Assembly (NCBI RefSeq): GCF_001766415.1
Contig: NZ_MKXO01000001.1
Span: forward strand, 496,001-560,000
DNA from: Exiguobacterium aurantiacum
GTDB taxonomy: Bacteria; Bacillota; Bacilli; Exiguobacteriales; Exiguobacteriaceae
Reading direction: 5' to 3'
DNA length: 64,000 bases
The translations under genes and the position numbers were made by a program. Below, in pieces: positions 27,172 through 36,409 of the stretch; the first letter of the stretch is position 1, and every line of letters begins with the position of its first letter. The notes under the pieces are model-generated. The model saw only the letters and a list, made by a program, of their open reading frames with translations, was not told the DNA's origin and made no database searches.

Positions 27172-28993
27172 GATGTTTCACCCTCGCTCGTTCTTCTTCT
27201 CGTTTCGCCGAGTTCCATCGATCCATCGTCCCGACCAAATAACCGGTGATACGACGGATCCGCTCGATCTGATCTCGTTCCCCACACGTCGGGCACGACT
27301 TGTCGATGATTCCTTCTAGACCGCAACTCCCGCAACGATCGACCGGATGATTGATCGAGCCATAGCCGACGTCATGAGCCCGCATGAGCCGCACGATCGA
27401 TTCAACCGCTTCCGGGTTATGGGCGAGCGAGCCGTCGACCTCGACGTACGTAATATGTCCGGCGTCACATAAGGCGTGATATGGTGCCTCGATTCGAACC
27501 TTGTCCCGGATTGAGACGTGTTGATAAACTGGGACGTGGAACGAATTCGTATAAAACGCGCGATCGGTCACACCGGCGATCATCCCGAATTCGTGTTGAT
27601 CGTTTAACACGAACTTCCCGGACAATCCTTCGGCCGGCGTCGCCAGTAGCGAAAAGTTTAAATCATGATCGTCCCCCGCCTGCCTCATCCGGTTCGCGAG
27701 ATGGGTCACGATATCAAGCCCGAGACGTTCTGCTTCTCTTGATTCAACGTGCGTCCCGCCAACGAGGACGCGTAGCGCTTCGGCGAGACCGATGAAGCCG
27801 AGCGACAACGTCCCTTGTTTTAACACATCTCGTAATTCCGATTCAGGCAAAAGCGTCTCGCTACCCCGCCAGACGTGCTGCGCATAAAGAAAGCGGAATT
27901 CGTCCGCATGTCGCTTGCATTGATAGTCGAAGCGCTCGATCAATTGCTCGATGGCGATGTCAACGAATCCATCCAACGTCTTATAAAACGACTCGATATC
28001 GGATGACACGAGCGCCATCTTCACTAAATTCAACGTCGAGAACGATAAATTACCTCTTCCGATCGACGTCTCTGCCCCATGACGGTTTCCCATCACCCGC
28101 GTCCGGCAGCCCATGTAGGCAACTTCCGAAGCATGTGTCCCGTCATAGTACTGAAGGTTGAACGGCGCATCGACGAACGAGAAGTTCGGGAACAACCGCT
28201 TGCCCGTCACGCGGCATGCGTGGCGGAACAAATCGACGTTCGGGTCCCCGTCATTGAAATTGACGCCTTCCTTTACTTTAAAGATTTGAATCGGGAAAAT
28301 CGGCGTCTCCCCGTTGCCTAATCCTCGCTCTGTCGCTTTTAACAACTCGCGGATAAACACCCGTCCCCACCGACTCGTGTCGGTGCCGTAGTTGATTGAC
28401 ACGAACGGAACTTGACCGCCGCCGCGCGAGTGCATCGAGTTGGCGTTATGGATAAACGCCTCGCACGCCTGGTACGTCGCCGATACGGTTTCTGCTTCAG
28501 CAATCTGCTGTTGTTGCTCCACCGTCAGCTCAATCGGTAGTCCGTTCAACCGCTCGAGTTGACGTTCATACGTCTTCTCGACGTAAGGAGCGAGATCGAC
28601 GTCAAACATCGGGAACGCCTGTCCCCCGTGCTGCATGTTCTGATTCGCTTGAAGAATGATCGAGGCGAGCGCCATCGCCGAACGAATGTCCTGCGGGGGA
28701 CGAATCGTCCCGTGTCCGGTGTGGAACCCGTTCGCGAGTAACTCTCCGAGCGGGATTTGACAACATGTCGTCGATCCGGTCACATAGTAATCGGCGTCAT
28801 GCACATACAAGTAGTTATCACGGATCGCTAGACGTGACCGTTCCGACAGTAGGTACGTGGTCGATAATTGTTTTGACACTTCTGAAGATAAGCGCGCTAG
28901 TTTGCCGAGTGGCGACTTCCCGTCGACGTTGGCGTTCTCTTGGATCAAATCTTGATCTGGTAGCACACAGACATCGTTATAAAGCTGGAGCAT
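27149..28993 (-). CDS. nrdD: Anaerobic (class III) ribonucleoside-triphosphate reductase
   Basis: Reduces NTPs to dNTPs in anaerobic conditions. The protein has 614 residues, somewhat shorter than the 700-residue enzymes carrying an ATP-cone domain, which is missing here. The C-terminal zinc site (CGSCG and CPTCG) and the glycyl-radical loop RITGYLVG are intact. The ATG at 28993 is chosen because GGAG lies six to seven bases upstream. It is followed by overlapping nrdG and preceded by two NrdR-type boxes. Confidence 0.95.
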   Translation of the reverse strand: MLQLYNDVCVLPDQDLIQENANVDGKSPLGKLARLSSEVSKQLSTTYLLSERSRLAIRDNYLYVHDADYYVTGSTTCCQIPLGELLANGFHTGHGTIRPPQDIRSAMALASIILQANQNMQHGGQAFPMFDVDLAPYVEKTYERQLERLNGLPIELTVEQQQQIAEAETVSATYQACEAFIHNANSMHSRGGGQVPFVSINYGTDTSRWGRVFIRELLKATERGLGNGETPIFPIQIFKVKEGVNFNDGDPNVDLFRHACRVTGKRLFPNFSFVDAPFNLQYYDGTHASEVAYMGCRTRVMGNRHGAETSIGRGNLSFSTLNLVKMALVSSDIESFYKTLDGFVDIAIEQLIERFDYQCKRHADEFRFLYAQHVWRGSETLLPESELRDVLKQGTLSLGFIGLAEALRVLVGGTHVESREAERLGLDIVTHLANRMRQAGDDHDLNFSLLATPAEGLSGKFVLNDQHEFGMIAGVTDRAFYTNSFHVPVYQHVSIRDKVRIEAPYHALCDAGHITYVEVDGSLAHNPEAVESIVRLMRAHDVGYGSINHPVDRCGSCGLEGIIDKSCPTCGERDQIERIRRITGYLVGTMDRWNSAKREEERARVKHHARPIRT

Positions 28994-29013
28994 GTTCACT
29001 CCGCATCACCTCG

Positions 29014-29064
29014 CTATATATTGATTATTTAACGGCTGATAACCGATAAAAATTCTATATATAG
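29014..29064. promoter_or_regulatory. Pair of NrdR boxes before nrdD
   Basis: CTATATATTG (29014-29023) and CTATATATAG (29055-29064) match the core of the NrdR consensus, 41 bases apart start to start, about four helical turns. NrdR represses ribonucleotide reductase genes when dATP is abundant. Confidence 0.55.
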
Positions 29065-29130
29065 ATTATGTCACGTTTTATCGATTTGAGGCACGTCGAT
29101 ATTGTGACAGTTGCAACCGATCCCGAACGT

Positions 29131-29167
29131 AAAAAAACAGCCGAATCCCTGATGTGGGCTCGACTGT
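29131..29167 (-). terminator. Terminator of the formate/nitrite transporter gene
   Basis: An imperfect stem, CAGTCGAGCCC with GGGATTCGGCTG on the minus strand, followed by T7. Confidence 0.75.
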
Positions 29168-29184
29168 GCGTTTCGTGATGTATG

Positions 29185-30033
29185 TCATACTTCTTTGGCT
29201 GGCTTGACGATTTTCAGTTCGACTTCTTCTTGCTCTGACTCTTGTGCTTCACGCAATCCTTTAGCGTTCAACCATGTATAGATCGCTCCCATGAATAACG
29301 CGCCTCCGATAATGTTTCCGAACGTAGCCGGAATCAAGTTGTGGATGGCTCCAGCAAAGCTGATTGCTTCTGGATGCGGAACAACGAGTGTGAGTGCGAA
29401 CAAGACGAAGTTGGCGATGACGTGATCAAACCCTGAAGCGAAGAAGACGGCTACTAGGAAGATCATCGAGAAGATTTGGGCAAATTCATTTTTCATCTGT
29501 TTCGGCAAGAAGATGGCGAGACAGACCATCCAGTTACAGAAGATGGCTCTAAAAAAGATTTCGACTGTCGTATGATGCATCTTGCTCTCGACGACGGCAA
29601 ATAACCAGTTGTTCATGCCGAGCTCTTGAATGACTCCAGTCGGCGCGAGCAACAAGGCGAAAAGAATGCCGCCGAGCGCGTTCCCGACGAAGCAAAGCAA
29701 CCAGACGAGCATCGTATCACTCAGCGTCGTATAGCCACGCATCGTTGAAGTCGTAAAATACATCGTATTCCCGGTAAATAGTTCAGCGCCTCCGTAGATA
29801 ATCATGACGAGCGCGATCCCGAACGAGAATCCCCCGATGAGCGTCGTAAATGGTGAATCTACAAGATACATGCCGTTGACGACTTTTAATGTGAAGATTG
29901 ATGCGAACCCGATAAAAATCCCCGCGAGCATTGCCCGTAAAAAATATTCCATCGGCCGATAGTGAATCATCGCTGAGGAAGCCTGTGCTTTCTTCCGTAA
30001 TGATTCGAGTGCATGGATTTCCATTGATGCCAT
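29185..30033 (-). CDS. Formate/nitrite transporter (FNT) family protein
   Basis: A pentameric channel for formate, nitrite or hydrosulfide. The 282-residue protein has six helices and FNT hallmarks such as GGAELFTGNTMYF and FFASGFDHVIANFVLF, both pore-lining. Its promoter carries a Rex-like operator, so expression should rise when NADH is high, as with other fermentation genes. It is located between the anaerobic reductase genes and rplY. Formate from pyruvate formate-lyase is the likely substrate, which is inference. Confidence 0.9.
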   Translation of the reverse strand: MASMEIHALESLRKKAQASSAMIHYRPMEYFLRAMLAGIFIGFASIFTLKVVNGMYLVDSPFTTLIGGFSFGIALVMIIYGGAELFTGNTMYFTTSTMRGYTTLSDTMLVWLLCFVGNALGGILFALLLAPTGVIQELGMNNWLFAVVESKMHHTTVEIFFRAIFCNWMVCLAIFLPKQMKNEFAQIFSMIFLVAVFFASGFDHVIANFVLFALTLVVPHPEAISFAGAIHNLIPATFGNIIGGALFMGAIYTWLNAKGLREAQESEQEEVELKIVKPAKEV

Positions 30034-30082
30034 GTCACAAACCCTTCTTTCTGTTTAAATGAACCATATAATAAGAACAAAC

Positions 30083-30127
30083 ATGTGAAATCATTAACAA
30101 TATAAGCCCGGAGCGACATTTTTGCAA
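30083..30127 (-). promoter_or_regulatory. FNT promoter with Rex-like operator
   Basis: On the minus strand TTGCAA (30127-30122) and TATATT (30104-30099) are 17 bases apart. TTGTTAATGATTTCACAT (30100-30083) matches 15 of 18 positions of the Rex pattern TTGTGAAWWWWTTCACAA and overlaps the -10 end and start site. Confidence 0.5.
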
Positions 30128-30193
30128 CTGCCCATTCGAACTGTTGACATACTTTTCACATCGTAATCGGTTACATTTGTCGGATTTGTGACT

Positions 30194-30222
30194 AAAAAAA
30201 GCGACCCTTCGTAAAGGGCCGC
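30194..30222 (-). terminator. Terminator of rplY
   Basis: GCGGCCCTT and AAGGGTCGC form the stem, with T7 following on the minus strand. Confidence 0.85.
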
Positions 30223-30232
30223 ATGAAACCAA

Positions 30233-30880
30233 TTATTCTTTCTCAGAAGACTCTGTCGTCTCATCAGTCGATGCTTTAGTCGATTTTTCTGGAGCTGAAG
30301 CTTCTTCACCTTCAGTTTCCTCTTCTTCGACTGCTACCGGCTCGTTCACTGATGCGATTTGAAGATCGCCTTCAGATAAGATTTCGTAATCTTTATTCTC
30401 CGGAATATCAGCAACTGTGAGTGAGTCACCGATCTCTAGCTTGCTAACGTCGAGCTCGATCCGCTCTGGGATGTTAGCAGGTGTTGCCGAAACAGTGACT
30501 TTATAGAGTGCTTGCGACAAGAAGCCGCCTTCTTTGACACCTTTCGCGTCGCCGACGAGTGTGACGTCTGCTTCAACTTCAGTTGCCTCATCCATTTTGA
30601 CTGCCATGAACTCGACGTGCTTGTATGTGTTCGTGAACGGGTCAACTTCCGTCCCGTGAACGAGTGTGTTTACTTTCTTGCCGTCGATGTTGAGTTCGAT
30701 CAAGGCGTTGTCACCGTGTTCCCGGAGAATCTTGCGCAATGCCATTTCTTCAAACGCGACTGGTGTGCTTTCGACTTTGTAGCCGTAAACGACACCAAGT
30801 ACTTTTCCTTCTTTACGTAAGTTTGTTCGAACCGAACGTGGTCGTAATTCTCGTGTCGTTACTTTAAGCGTGTCTGTCAT
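30233..30880 (-). CDS. rplY: 50S ribosomal protein L25 / general stress protein Ctc
   Basis: Binds 5S rRNA. The 215-residue form has the L25 domain (residues 1-95, with [16 protein letters not shown]) and the longer TL5/Ctc C-terminal domain, plus a highly acidic tail rich in Glu, Ser and Thr. The ATG at 30880 sits eight bases after GGGGG; another ATG two codons upstream is too close to it. A SigB-like promoter about 110 bases upstream agrees with the general stress role of Ctc in Bacillus subtilis. Confidence 0.93.
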   Translation of the reverse strand: MTDTLKVTTRELRPRSVRTNLRKEGKVLGVVYGYKVESTPVAFEEMALRKILREHGDNALIELNIDGKKVNTLVHGTEVDPFTNTYKHVEFMAVKMDEATEVEADVTLVGDAKGVKEGGFLSQALYKVTVSATPANIPERIELDVSKLEIGDSLTVADIPENKDYEILSEGDLQIASVNEPVAVEEEETEGEEASAPEKSTKASTDETTESSEKE

Positions 30881-30984
30881 AATCATTTCCCCCTACTGGT
30901 TTATGAATCATGTCTACACCTTGAGGGTGAGGCAGTGTGAACTCCACCTCTCAACCTCGATGCGTTTGACGACATGTGTATATT

Positions 30985-31010
30985 GTTCCCATAGCTAAGC
31001 ATCCATAAAC
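30985..31010 (-). promoter_or_regulatory. SigB-like promoter of rplY/ctc
   Basis: GTTTAT (31010-31005) and GGGAAC (30990-30985) are 14 bases apart on the minus strand, close to the sigma-B consensus. The leader to the start codon is about 100 bases. Confidence 0.45.
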
Positions 31011-31044
31011 GTTACAGTCGGTTAAAATAAGATTACAACGTTTG

Positions 31045-32841
31045 TCACATGACACGTTTGAACAACTTCTCGAGTTCATACGTACTCCACTTCACTAAAA
31101 TCGGACGTCCGTGTGGACACGTATACGGAGACGTCGTCTCGCCAAGGTCGCGGATCAACTGTCGCATCATCTCGAGGTTTAACGGATGGTTCGCTTTGAT
31201 CGATCGTTTGCACGCCATCAGGATCGACGCCTCTTCGCGATATTTAGCGATATCGATTGATCGGTCCCGAATCGCCATCTCGATCAAATCACGGACCGTC
31301 CCTTCGAGATCGTGCTGCGGGTACCATGTCGGGATTTCCCGGACGAGAAACGTATTGCCTCCGAACGCCTCTAAATCGAGGCCCGCTTCTTTAAGAAGCG
31401 GGACGACTTCTTCGATCGCAAGCGTCTCTTGTTGGGTGAACTCGAGCGTGAGCGGCAACAGCAACAACTGATACTCTTTTTCAGGCTGGCCGAGTTGGTC
31501 ATAAAACAGCTCGTATTTGATGCGTTCTTGGGCGGCGTGTTGGTCGATGATGTACATGCCATCGTCCGCGCCGCAGACGATGTAACTCGCATGGAGTTGG
31601 CCGATGACGTCGAGCGCCGGCAGCCGGCGTTCCGCCTTTTCAACCCCCGGTTCTTCTGGCAGCACTGTTTCGACCGGTGTCTCTTGAACGAGTGGTGTCG
31701 GCGACCAGCGACTCGGAGATGTGACCGGCTCGCGTGGGATCGGATAGTTCCATGCGCTCGGCTCAACTGTTGTGTCTGAGCGTTCGACGGTGAAATCAAG
31801 CTTCGATTGCTCTGTCGGAACGGACGGCTGTCTTGGTTTGACCGACGGGATCAACCGTTGCTCCCGAAGTGTCAGCTGAACCGTCTCCCGGATCAGTTGA
31901 CAGAGTTCCTTCTCTTTTGACAGCCGCACTTCCCGCTTCGTCGGATGGACGTTGACATCAATCAGCATCGGGTCCATGTTCACTTCGAGCACAGCGATCG
32001 GGTAACGACCAATCGGCAGAAGCGTATGATAGCCTTCGAGCACGCTTTGCGTGAGCGCGAAATTTTTGATGCTCCGCCCGTTCAAGATCAAAGTCACATA
32101 CTGTTTATTTGAACGCGTCACTTCGGGCCGCACGAGGTGAGCACTCAAGCTGTAGTCATTCGTCTTGCTCGACGCCGTCACGATTTGGGCGGCGACTTGC
32201 CGACCGTAGATCGCGAGCATAACTTGCTTGATGTCCCCGTTCCCGTTCGTTCGGAGCAGCTCCTTGTCTTCATGGAAAGCCGTCAATCGAACTTCTGGGT
32301 GTGACAAGGCGATCCGGTTCAACGTGTCGGTGATGCTCGCGAGCTCGGTCGCAGACGTTTTCAAGTATTTCAAACGGGCTGGCGTATTATAGAACAATTG
32401 ACTGACCGTGATCTCTGTCCCGACGTTCGCAGCAGTCGGTGTTTGCTCGATCACGACGCCGCCATGTAGCGTCATCTCAAAGCCGGCCTCATCAGCCCGG
32501 CGCGACTTTAACGTGACGTGACTGACCGATGCGATCGAGGCGAGAGCCTCGCCCCGGAATCCGAGCGTCCGGATCCGGAACAAATCATGTTCGTCTCGTA
32601 TCTTGCTCGTCGCATGTCTTAAAAAAGCACGGGCCGCGTCATCCTCATAAAAGCCGTGGCCGTTATCCCGCACTTTGATGAGCCGGATCCCGGCCTCTTC
32701 TAGCTCGACTTCCACTTTCGTCGCGCCGGCATCAATCGCGTTTTCGACGAGTTCTTTCACGACCGATGCCGGTCGTTCGACAACTTCCCCAGCCGCAATC
32801 CGGTTGGCTAACTGTTCTGGCAACTCTTGAATGATTCCCAT
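31045..32841 (-). CDS. mutL: DNA mismatch repair protein MutL
   Basis: A 598-residue protein with the GHKL ATPase domain (VKELVENAIDAGA, DNGHG, GFRGEALASI) and the C-terminal endonuclease domain with the metal motif DQHAAQERIKYE, as in non-enterobacterial MutL proteins that nick DNA themselves. The start at 32841 (MGIIQEL) is four bases after the mutS stop and matches the family N-terminus; a longer frame upstream only overlaps mutS. It is the last gene of the ricA-mutS-mutL set. Confidence 0.97.
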   Translation of the reverse strand: MGIIQELPEQLANRIAAGEVVERPASVVKELVENAIDAGATKVEVELEEAGIRLIKVRDNGHGFYEDDAARAFLRHATSKIRDEHDLFRIRTLGFRGEALASIASVSHVTLKSRRADEAGFEMTLHGGVVIEQTPTAANVGTEITVSQLFYNTPARLKYLKTSATELASITDTLNRIALSHPEVRLTAFHEDKELLRTNGNGDIKQVMLAIYGRQVAAQIVTASSKTNDYSLSAHLVRPEVTRSNKQYVTLILNGRSIKNFALTQSVLEGYHTLLPIGRYPIAVLEVNMDPMLIDVNVHPTKREVRLSKEKELCQLIRETVQLTLREQRLIPSVKPRQPSVPTEQSKLDFTVERSDTTVEPSAWNYPIPREPVTSPSRWSPTPLVQETPVETVLPEEPGVEKAERRLPALDVIGQLHASYIVCGADDGMYIIDQHAAQERIKYELFYDQLGQPEKEYQLLLLPLTLEFTQQETLAIEEVVPLLKEAGLDLEAFGGNTFLVREIPTWYPQHDLEGTVRDLIEMAIRDRSIDIAKYREEASILMACKRSIKANHPLNLEMMRQLIRDLGETTSPYTCPHGRPILVKWSTYELEKLFKRVM

Positions 32842-32845
32842 CGAC

Positions 32846-35377
32846 TCACCCTTTCTTCGCAGACTGTTGGAGCGCATAGAGCGCCTGCATCGCCTCGATC
32901 GGGTTCATCGCTAAAAGATCGAGCTCGAGCAATTGTTGTTTTAACTCATCTTTTGTCTCGAACAAAGAGAGCTGAGCGGTTTCATCGCTCGACTTCTTCG
33001 TTATCGGGTCAGTCGGGGCAGCGACCCGCTCTTTCTCTTGTTCGAGCTCTGTTAAGATCGTCCGGGCTCGTTCGATGAGCGATTGCGGCAAATCGGCCAG
33101 TTCCGCGACGTGGATGCCGTAAGACTTGTCGGCCTTGCCTGGATGAACTTCATGCAAGAAGACGACGCGTCCGTCGCGTTCGATGGCGCGGACGTGGACG
33201 TTCTCGAGCGTCGGGATCGTCGTTTCGAGGACGGTCAGCTCATGATAATGCGTCGAGAACAGCGTCTTCGCGCCGATTGAGGAGGCGATATATTCGACGA
33301 TCGCTTGCGCGAGCGCCATCCCATCATACGTCGACGTCCCGCGCCCGATCTCATCAAGCAAAATCAGGCTGTTCGCCGTCGCCTCGGTCACGGCCTGGCG
33401 CGTCTCGGTCATTTCGACCATAAACGTGGACTGACCGCTCACGAGGTCGTCCGCTGCCCCGATGCGAGTGAAGATGCGGTCAAACAGCGGCAGTTCGGCC
33501 GCCTCGGCTGGGACGAACGATCCGATTTGGTGCATGATCGCGATCAACGCGAACTGGCGCATGTACGTCGATTTACCGGACATGTTCGGTCCGGTGATCA
33601 ACAGCATCTGACGCGAGTCGTCAAGCGTCAAGTCGTTGGCGACATAGTCACCGCGTGGCAGAACCGTCTCGATGACCGGGTGCCGGCCGCGATCGATTTG
33701 AACGTTTGCGGACGCTGTCGGACGCACGTAGTCCCGCTTTTCGGCGACGATCGCCAAAGCGAGCAGGACGTCAAGTTCACTGAGCGACCGTGCGAGCTGT
33801 TGCAACCGTTTCGTCTCGAGTTTGACTCGGTCGCGCAGTGTGACGAACAAGTCATACTCGAGCGTGCAGCTCTTCTCTTCCGCACCGAGGATGAGCGCTT
33901 CTTTTTCTTTCAGCTCGGGCGTGACGTAGCGTTCGGCGTTCGTCAGCGTCTGTTTCCGCTCGTACCGACCTTCTTCGAGTAAACGGGCGTTCGCTTTCGT
34001 CACTTCGAGATAATACCCGAAGACACGGTTGTAGCCGATCTTTAATGACTTGATCCCGGTCGCGATCCGCTCTTGTTGCTCCAGGTTGGCGATCCACGAC
34101 TTCCCGTTCGCTTTCGCTTCAAGCAACTGATCGAGCTCTTCAGAATAGCCTTTACGAATCATTCCGCCTTCTTTCGTCGAGATCGGTGGAGATTCGACGA
34201 GCGCCGCTTCAAGAAGCGCCGCCAAGTCTTCGAACGTGTCCAAGTCCTCATGGATATGATGCAACCGGCTTGATGCGACCGCTTCGAGCATCACGCTCAA
34301 AGCCGGGATGCGTGCTAGTGTGTCGCGCAATTGTACGAGATCGCGCGCGTTCGCCGTCCCGTAGCCGACTTTCGCGACGAGCCGCTCGATATCATAAACG
34401 TGTTTCAATTCGTCCCGGAGTTGGTCGCGCAGCATGAAATCGTCAAGTAAGTTCTCGACCGCGTCTTGACGCTCATGGATCGCTTGCTCTGTATAGAGCG
34501 GTTGTTCGAGCCAACGCTTTAAAAGACGTCCACCCATGGCGGTCGTCGTCTCGTCGAGCAGTGATAAGAGTGAGCCTTTCCGTTCTCCGGACCGGGCCGA
34601 GCGGAACAGTTCTAAATTGCGTGCCGTATTCGGGTCGAGCTGCATGTGGGCCTCGACCTCATAGGCGATCGCCGGCTGCAAGTGGTCGAGCGCCCGCTTT
34701 TGCGTCCGTGTCAAATAGGCGTACAGCAAATCAAACGCGCTCACTTGGGCGTCGTCTTTCGCCGATGCGGACAGTTCGCTCGACCGGCGTTCGACTTGAA
34801 TCGACAGCGGGATCCCGAGCGGTTGCAACATGTCCGCGAGCTGATCGTCATCGACTAATATCTCACTCGGGACCAATCCTTCGACTTCACGGAGGACCGC
34901 TTCTTTCGTCGGCAACGTCGTCAGCCAAGATTCACCTGTTGTCACGTCACCACGGGCGACCCCGTAGGTTTCACCAACTTTGGCGACTGCGACCAAATAA
35001 CGGTTGTCTTTGTCTCCGAGCGCGGCCATGTAAGTACCTGGCGTGATGACTTGGATGACTTCCCGCTTCACAAGGCCTTTTGTCGCTTTCGGATCTTCCA
35101 TCTGCTCGCAGATCGCGACGTTGAATCCTTTTTCGATCAACTGCTCGATGTAGACGGCTGCCGAGTGATGCGGGACTCCACACATCGGGATCGGATGCTC
35201 GGCGTTTTTGCCGTTTTTCGCGGTGAGCGTCAATTCGAGTTCTTTCGCCACGATTTGGGCGTCTTCAAAAAAGAGCTCGTAAAAGTCACCGAGCCGGTAA
35301 AATACAAAGGCGTCAGGATAATCCGCCTTGATTGAAAAATATTGCTTCATCATCGGTGTCTGATGTATCGCTTCCAT
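32846..35377 (-). CDS. mutS: DNA mismatch repair protein MutS
   Basis: Recognises mispaired bases and hands over to MutL. The 843-residue protein has the mismatch-binding Phe in [25 protein letters not shown], the lever and clamp domains, and the C-terminal ATPase with Walker [13 protein letters not shown], the [12 protein letters not shown] loop and the STHYHELT switch. The C-terminal tail carries a short helical segment for MutL or clamp contact. It is directly followed by mutL. Confidence 0.97.
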   Translation of the reverse strand: MEAIHQTPMMKQYFSIKADYPDAFVFYRLGDFYELFFEDAQIVAKELELTLTAKNGKNAEHPIPMCGVPHHSAAVYIEQLIEKGFNVAICEQMEDPKATKGLVKREVIQVITPGTYMAALGDKDNRYLVAVAKVGETYGVARGDVTTGESWLTTLPTKEAVLREVEGLVPSEILVDDDQLADMLQPLGIPLSIQVERRSSELSASAKDDAQVSAFDLLYAYLTRTQKRALDHLQPAIAYEVEAHMQLDPNTARNLELFRSARSGERKGSLLSLLDETTTAMGGRLLKRWLEQPLYTEQAIHERQDAVENLLDDFMLRDQLRDELKHVYDIERLVAKVGYGTANARDLVQLRDTLARIPALSVMLEAVASSRLHHIHEDLDTFEDLAALLEAALVESPPISTKEGGMIRKGYSEELDQLLEAKANGKSWIANLEQQERIATGIKSLKIGYNRVFGYYLEVTKANARLLEEGRYERKQTLTNAERYVTPELKEKEALILGAEEKSCTLEYDLFVTLRDRVKLETKRLQQLARSLSELDVLLALAIVAEKRDYVRPTASANVQIDRGRHPVIETVLPRGDYVANDLTLDDSRQMLLITGPNMSGKSTYMRQFALIAIMHQIGSFVPAEAAELPLFDRIFTRIGAADDLVSGQSTFMVEMTETRQAVTEATANSLILLDEIGRGTSTYDGMALAQAIVEYIASSIGAKTLFSTHYHELTVLETTIPTLENVHVRAIERDGRVVFLHEVHPGKADKSYGIHVAELADLPQSLIERARTILTELEQEKERVAAPTDPITKKSSDETAQLSLFETKDELKQQLLELDLLAMNPIEAMQALYALQQSAKKG

Positions 35378-35400
35378 TTCGTCTCACCTCTATAAAGTAG

Positions 35401-35432
35401 AACAGCTGACCAAAGGCCAGCTGTTGTTTTTT
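35401..35432 (+). repeat. Hairpin between ricA and mutS
   Basis: AACAGCTGACC pairs with GGCCAGCTGTT, followed by T on the plus strand but not on the minus strand. It may be an antisense terminator or an mRNA-processing hairpin rather than the end of ricA transcription. Confidence 0.4.
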
Positions 35433-35862
35433 AGTATCCGCAACCGCCGCGTGATTTCTCCGCTGCCATGCCGCTTCCTGTTTTACCTGCGAGTACGTCG
35501 CCTTCCGTCGCTTCGATGATTCGGTCCGTCACCGAGTTGGCGAGCGTCACCGTCACGTATTGAAGGAGGTCGTTCACTTCGACTTGTGTCTCTTGGAACG
35601 CCTGGACGACCGGAATCGAATCGAGTTCGTCCATCGCCTTGTCGATTTTTAGTTCGACTTTGGCAAGCGCTTCGGTCTTGCCGTAATGTTTGCAGTTGAC
35701 CGCTTCTTTTTGTAAATATTTGATCCGTTTGATCAACGTTTGGACGCGTTCACTTTCGTTCACTTTCGTTTCCGCTTCTTTGAAGCGGGCCACTTCTGGA
35801 GTCTTTGCCAAAAGGTCGGCTAATTCTTTCGCTTTTTCAATTACTTGTTGGTCAGTCACCAT
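35431..35862 (-). CDS. ricA: RicA/YmcA family regulator of RNase Y activity and development
   Basis: A 143-residue helical protein of the YlbF/YmcA family, with the usual length and gene position upstream of mutS. The C-terminal tail ends GGCGY with a conserved cysteine and another (NCKHYGK) in the middle, which in Bacillus subtilis help bind a [4Fe-4S] cluster in the RicA-RicF-RicT complex. That complex modulates RNase Y mRNA processing, biofilm formation and competence. AAGGGG precedes the ATG. Confidence 0.85.
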   Translation of the reverse strand: MVTDQQVIEKAKELADLLAKTPEVARFKEAETKVNESERVQTLIKRIKYLQKEAVNCKHYGKTEALAKVELKIDKAMDELDSIPVVQAFQETQVEVNDLLQYVTVTLANSVTDRIIEATEGDVLAGKTGSGMAAEKSRGGCGY

Positions 35863-35964
35863 CGTAAACCCCTTTGCACGCTATAATGTTATCGCACGTT
35901 TTCATGTGCGCATGTATTCCTCAACATTCTACCATGAACTTCTGGCGAACGGTACCGCACTGCT

Positions 35965-36393
35965 TTAGGAAGATTTTGTTCTTTCCCGCGTCATATCAAC
36001 ATGCGGGATACCGTCTTCTAAGTATTCTTCACTCGTTCGCGAAAAGCCGAAACTCGCATAGAACGGTTCGACGTATGTCTGAGCTTGTAAGTAGAGCTCG
36101 ACGGACCCGAAGTCAATGACAGCTTCTTCCATTAACCTGCGCGAGTACCCTTTGCCTCGATGTGACGCTTTCGTGACGACACGACCGATGGCGATCGGCG
36201 TTTCTTCGACGAGAACTCGGAGTGCGGCGACAATCGTCCCGTCTTCTTCGATCCAGTAATGATGCGCCGTGACATCTTTCCCGTCGACTTCCTGATACGG
36301 ACAATCTTGCTCGACGACGAACACCTCGGTCCGCAGCGCCAACAGATCATACAGTTCTTTCGTCGTCAGCTCATTAAATGTTTTCTTATGCAT
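35965..36393 (-). CDS. ElaA-like GNAT N-acetyltransferase
   Basis: A 142-residue GNAT protein matching the ElaA group: LRTEVFVVEQDCPYQEVDGKD near the N-terminus (shown in part), then IGRVVTKASHRGKGYSRRLM with the acetyl-CoA pyrophosphate loop RGKGYS. The ATG at 36393 follows GAAGGAGACGGTGTC. It is 16 bases downstream of the CrtI-like gene and probably co-transcribed. The substrate is not known for this group. Confidence 0.85.
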   Translation of the reverse strand: MHKKTFNELTTKELYDLLALRTEVFVVEQDCPYQEVDGKDVTAHHYWIEEDGTIVAALRVLVEETPIAIGRVVTKASHRGKGYSRRLMEEAVIDFGSVELYLQAQTYVEPFYASFGFSRTSEEYLEDGIPHVDMTRERTKSS

Positions 36394-36409
36394 GACACCG
36401 TCTCCTTCA

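Noticed and set aside
33305-33982. 225-codon open frame on the strand opposite mutS
   Set aside because: It is a shadow of the mutS coding strand with unusual composition (many Arg and His) and no ribosome site.
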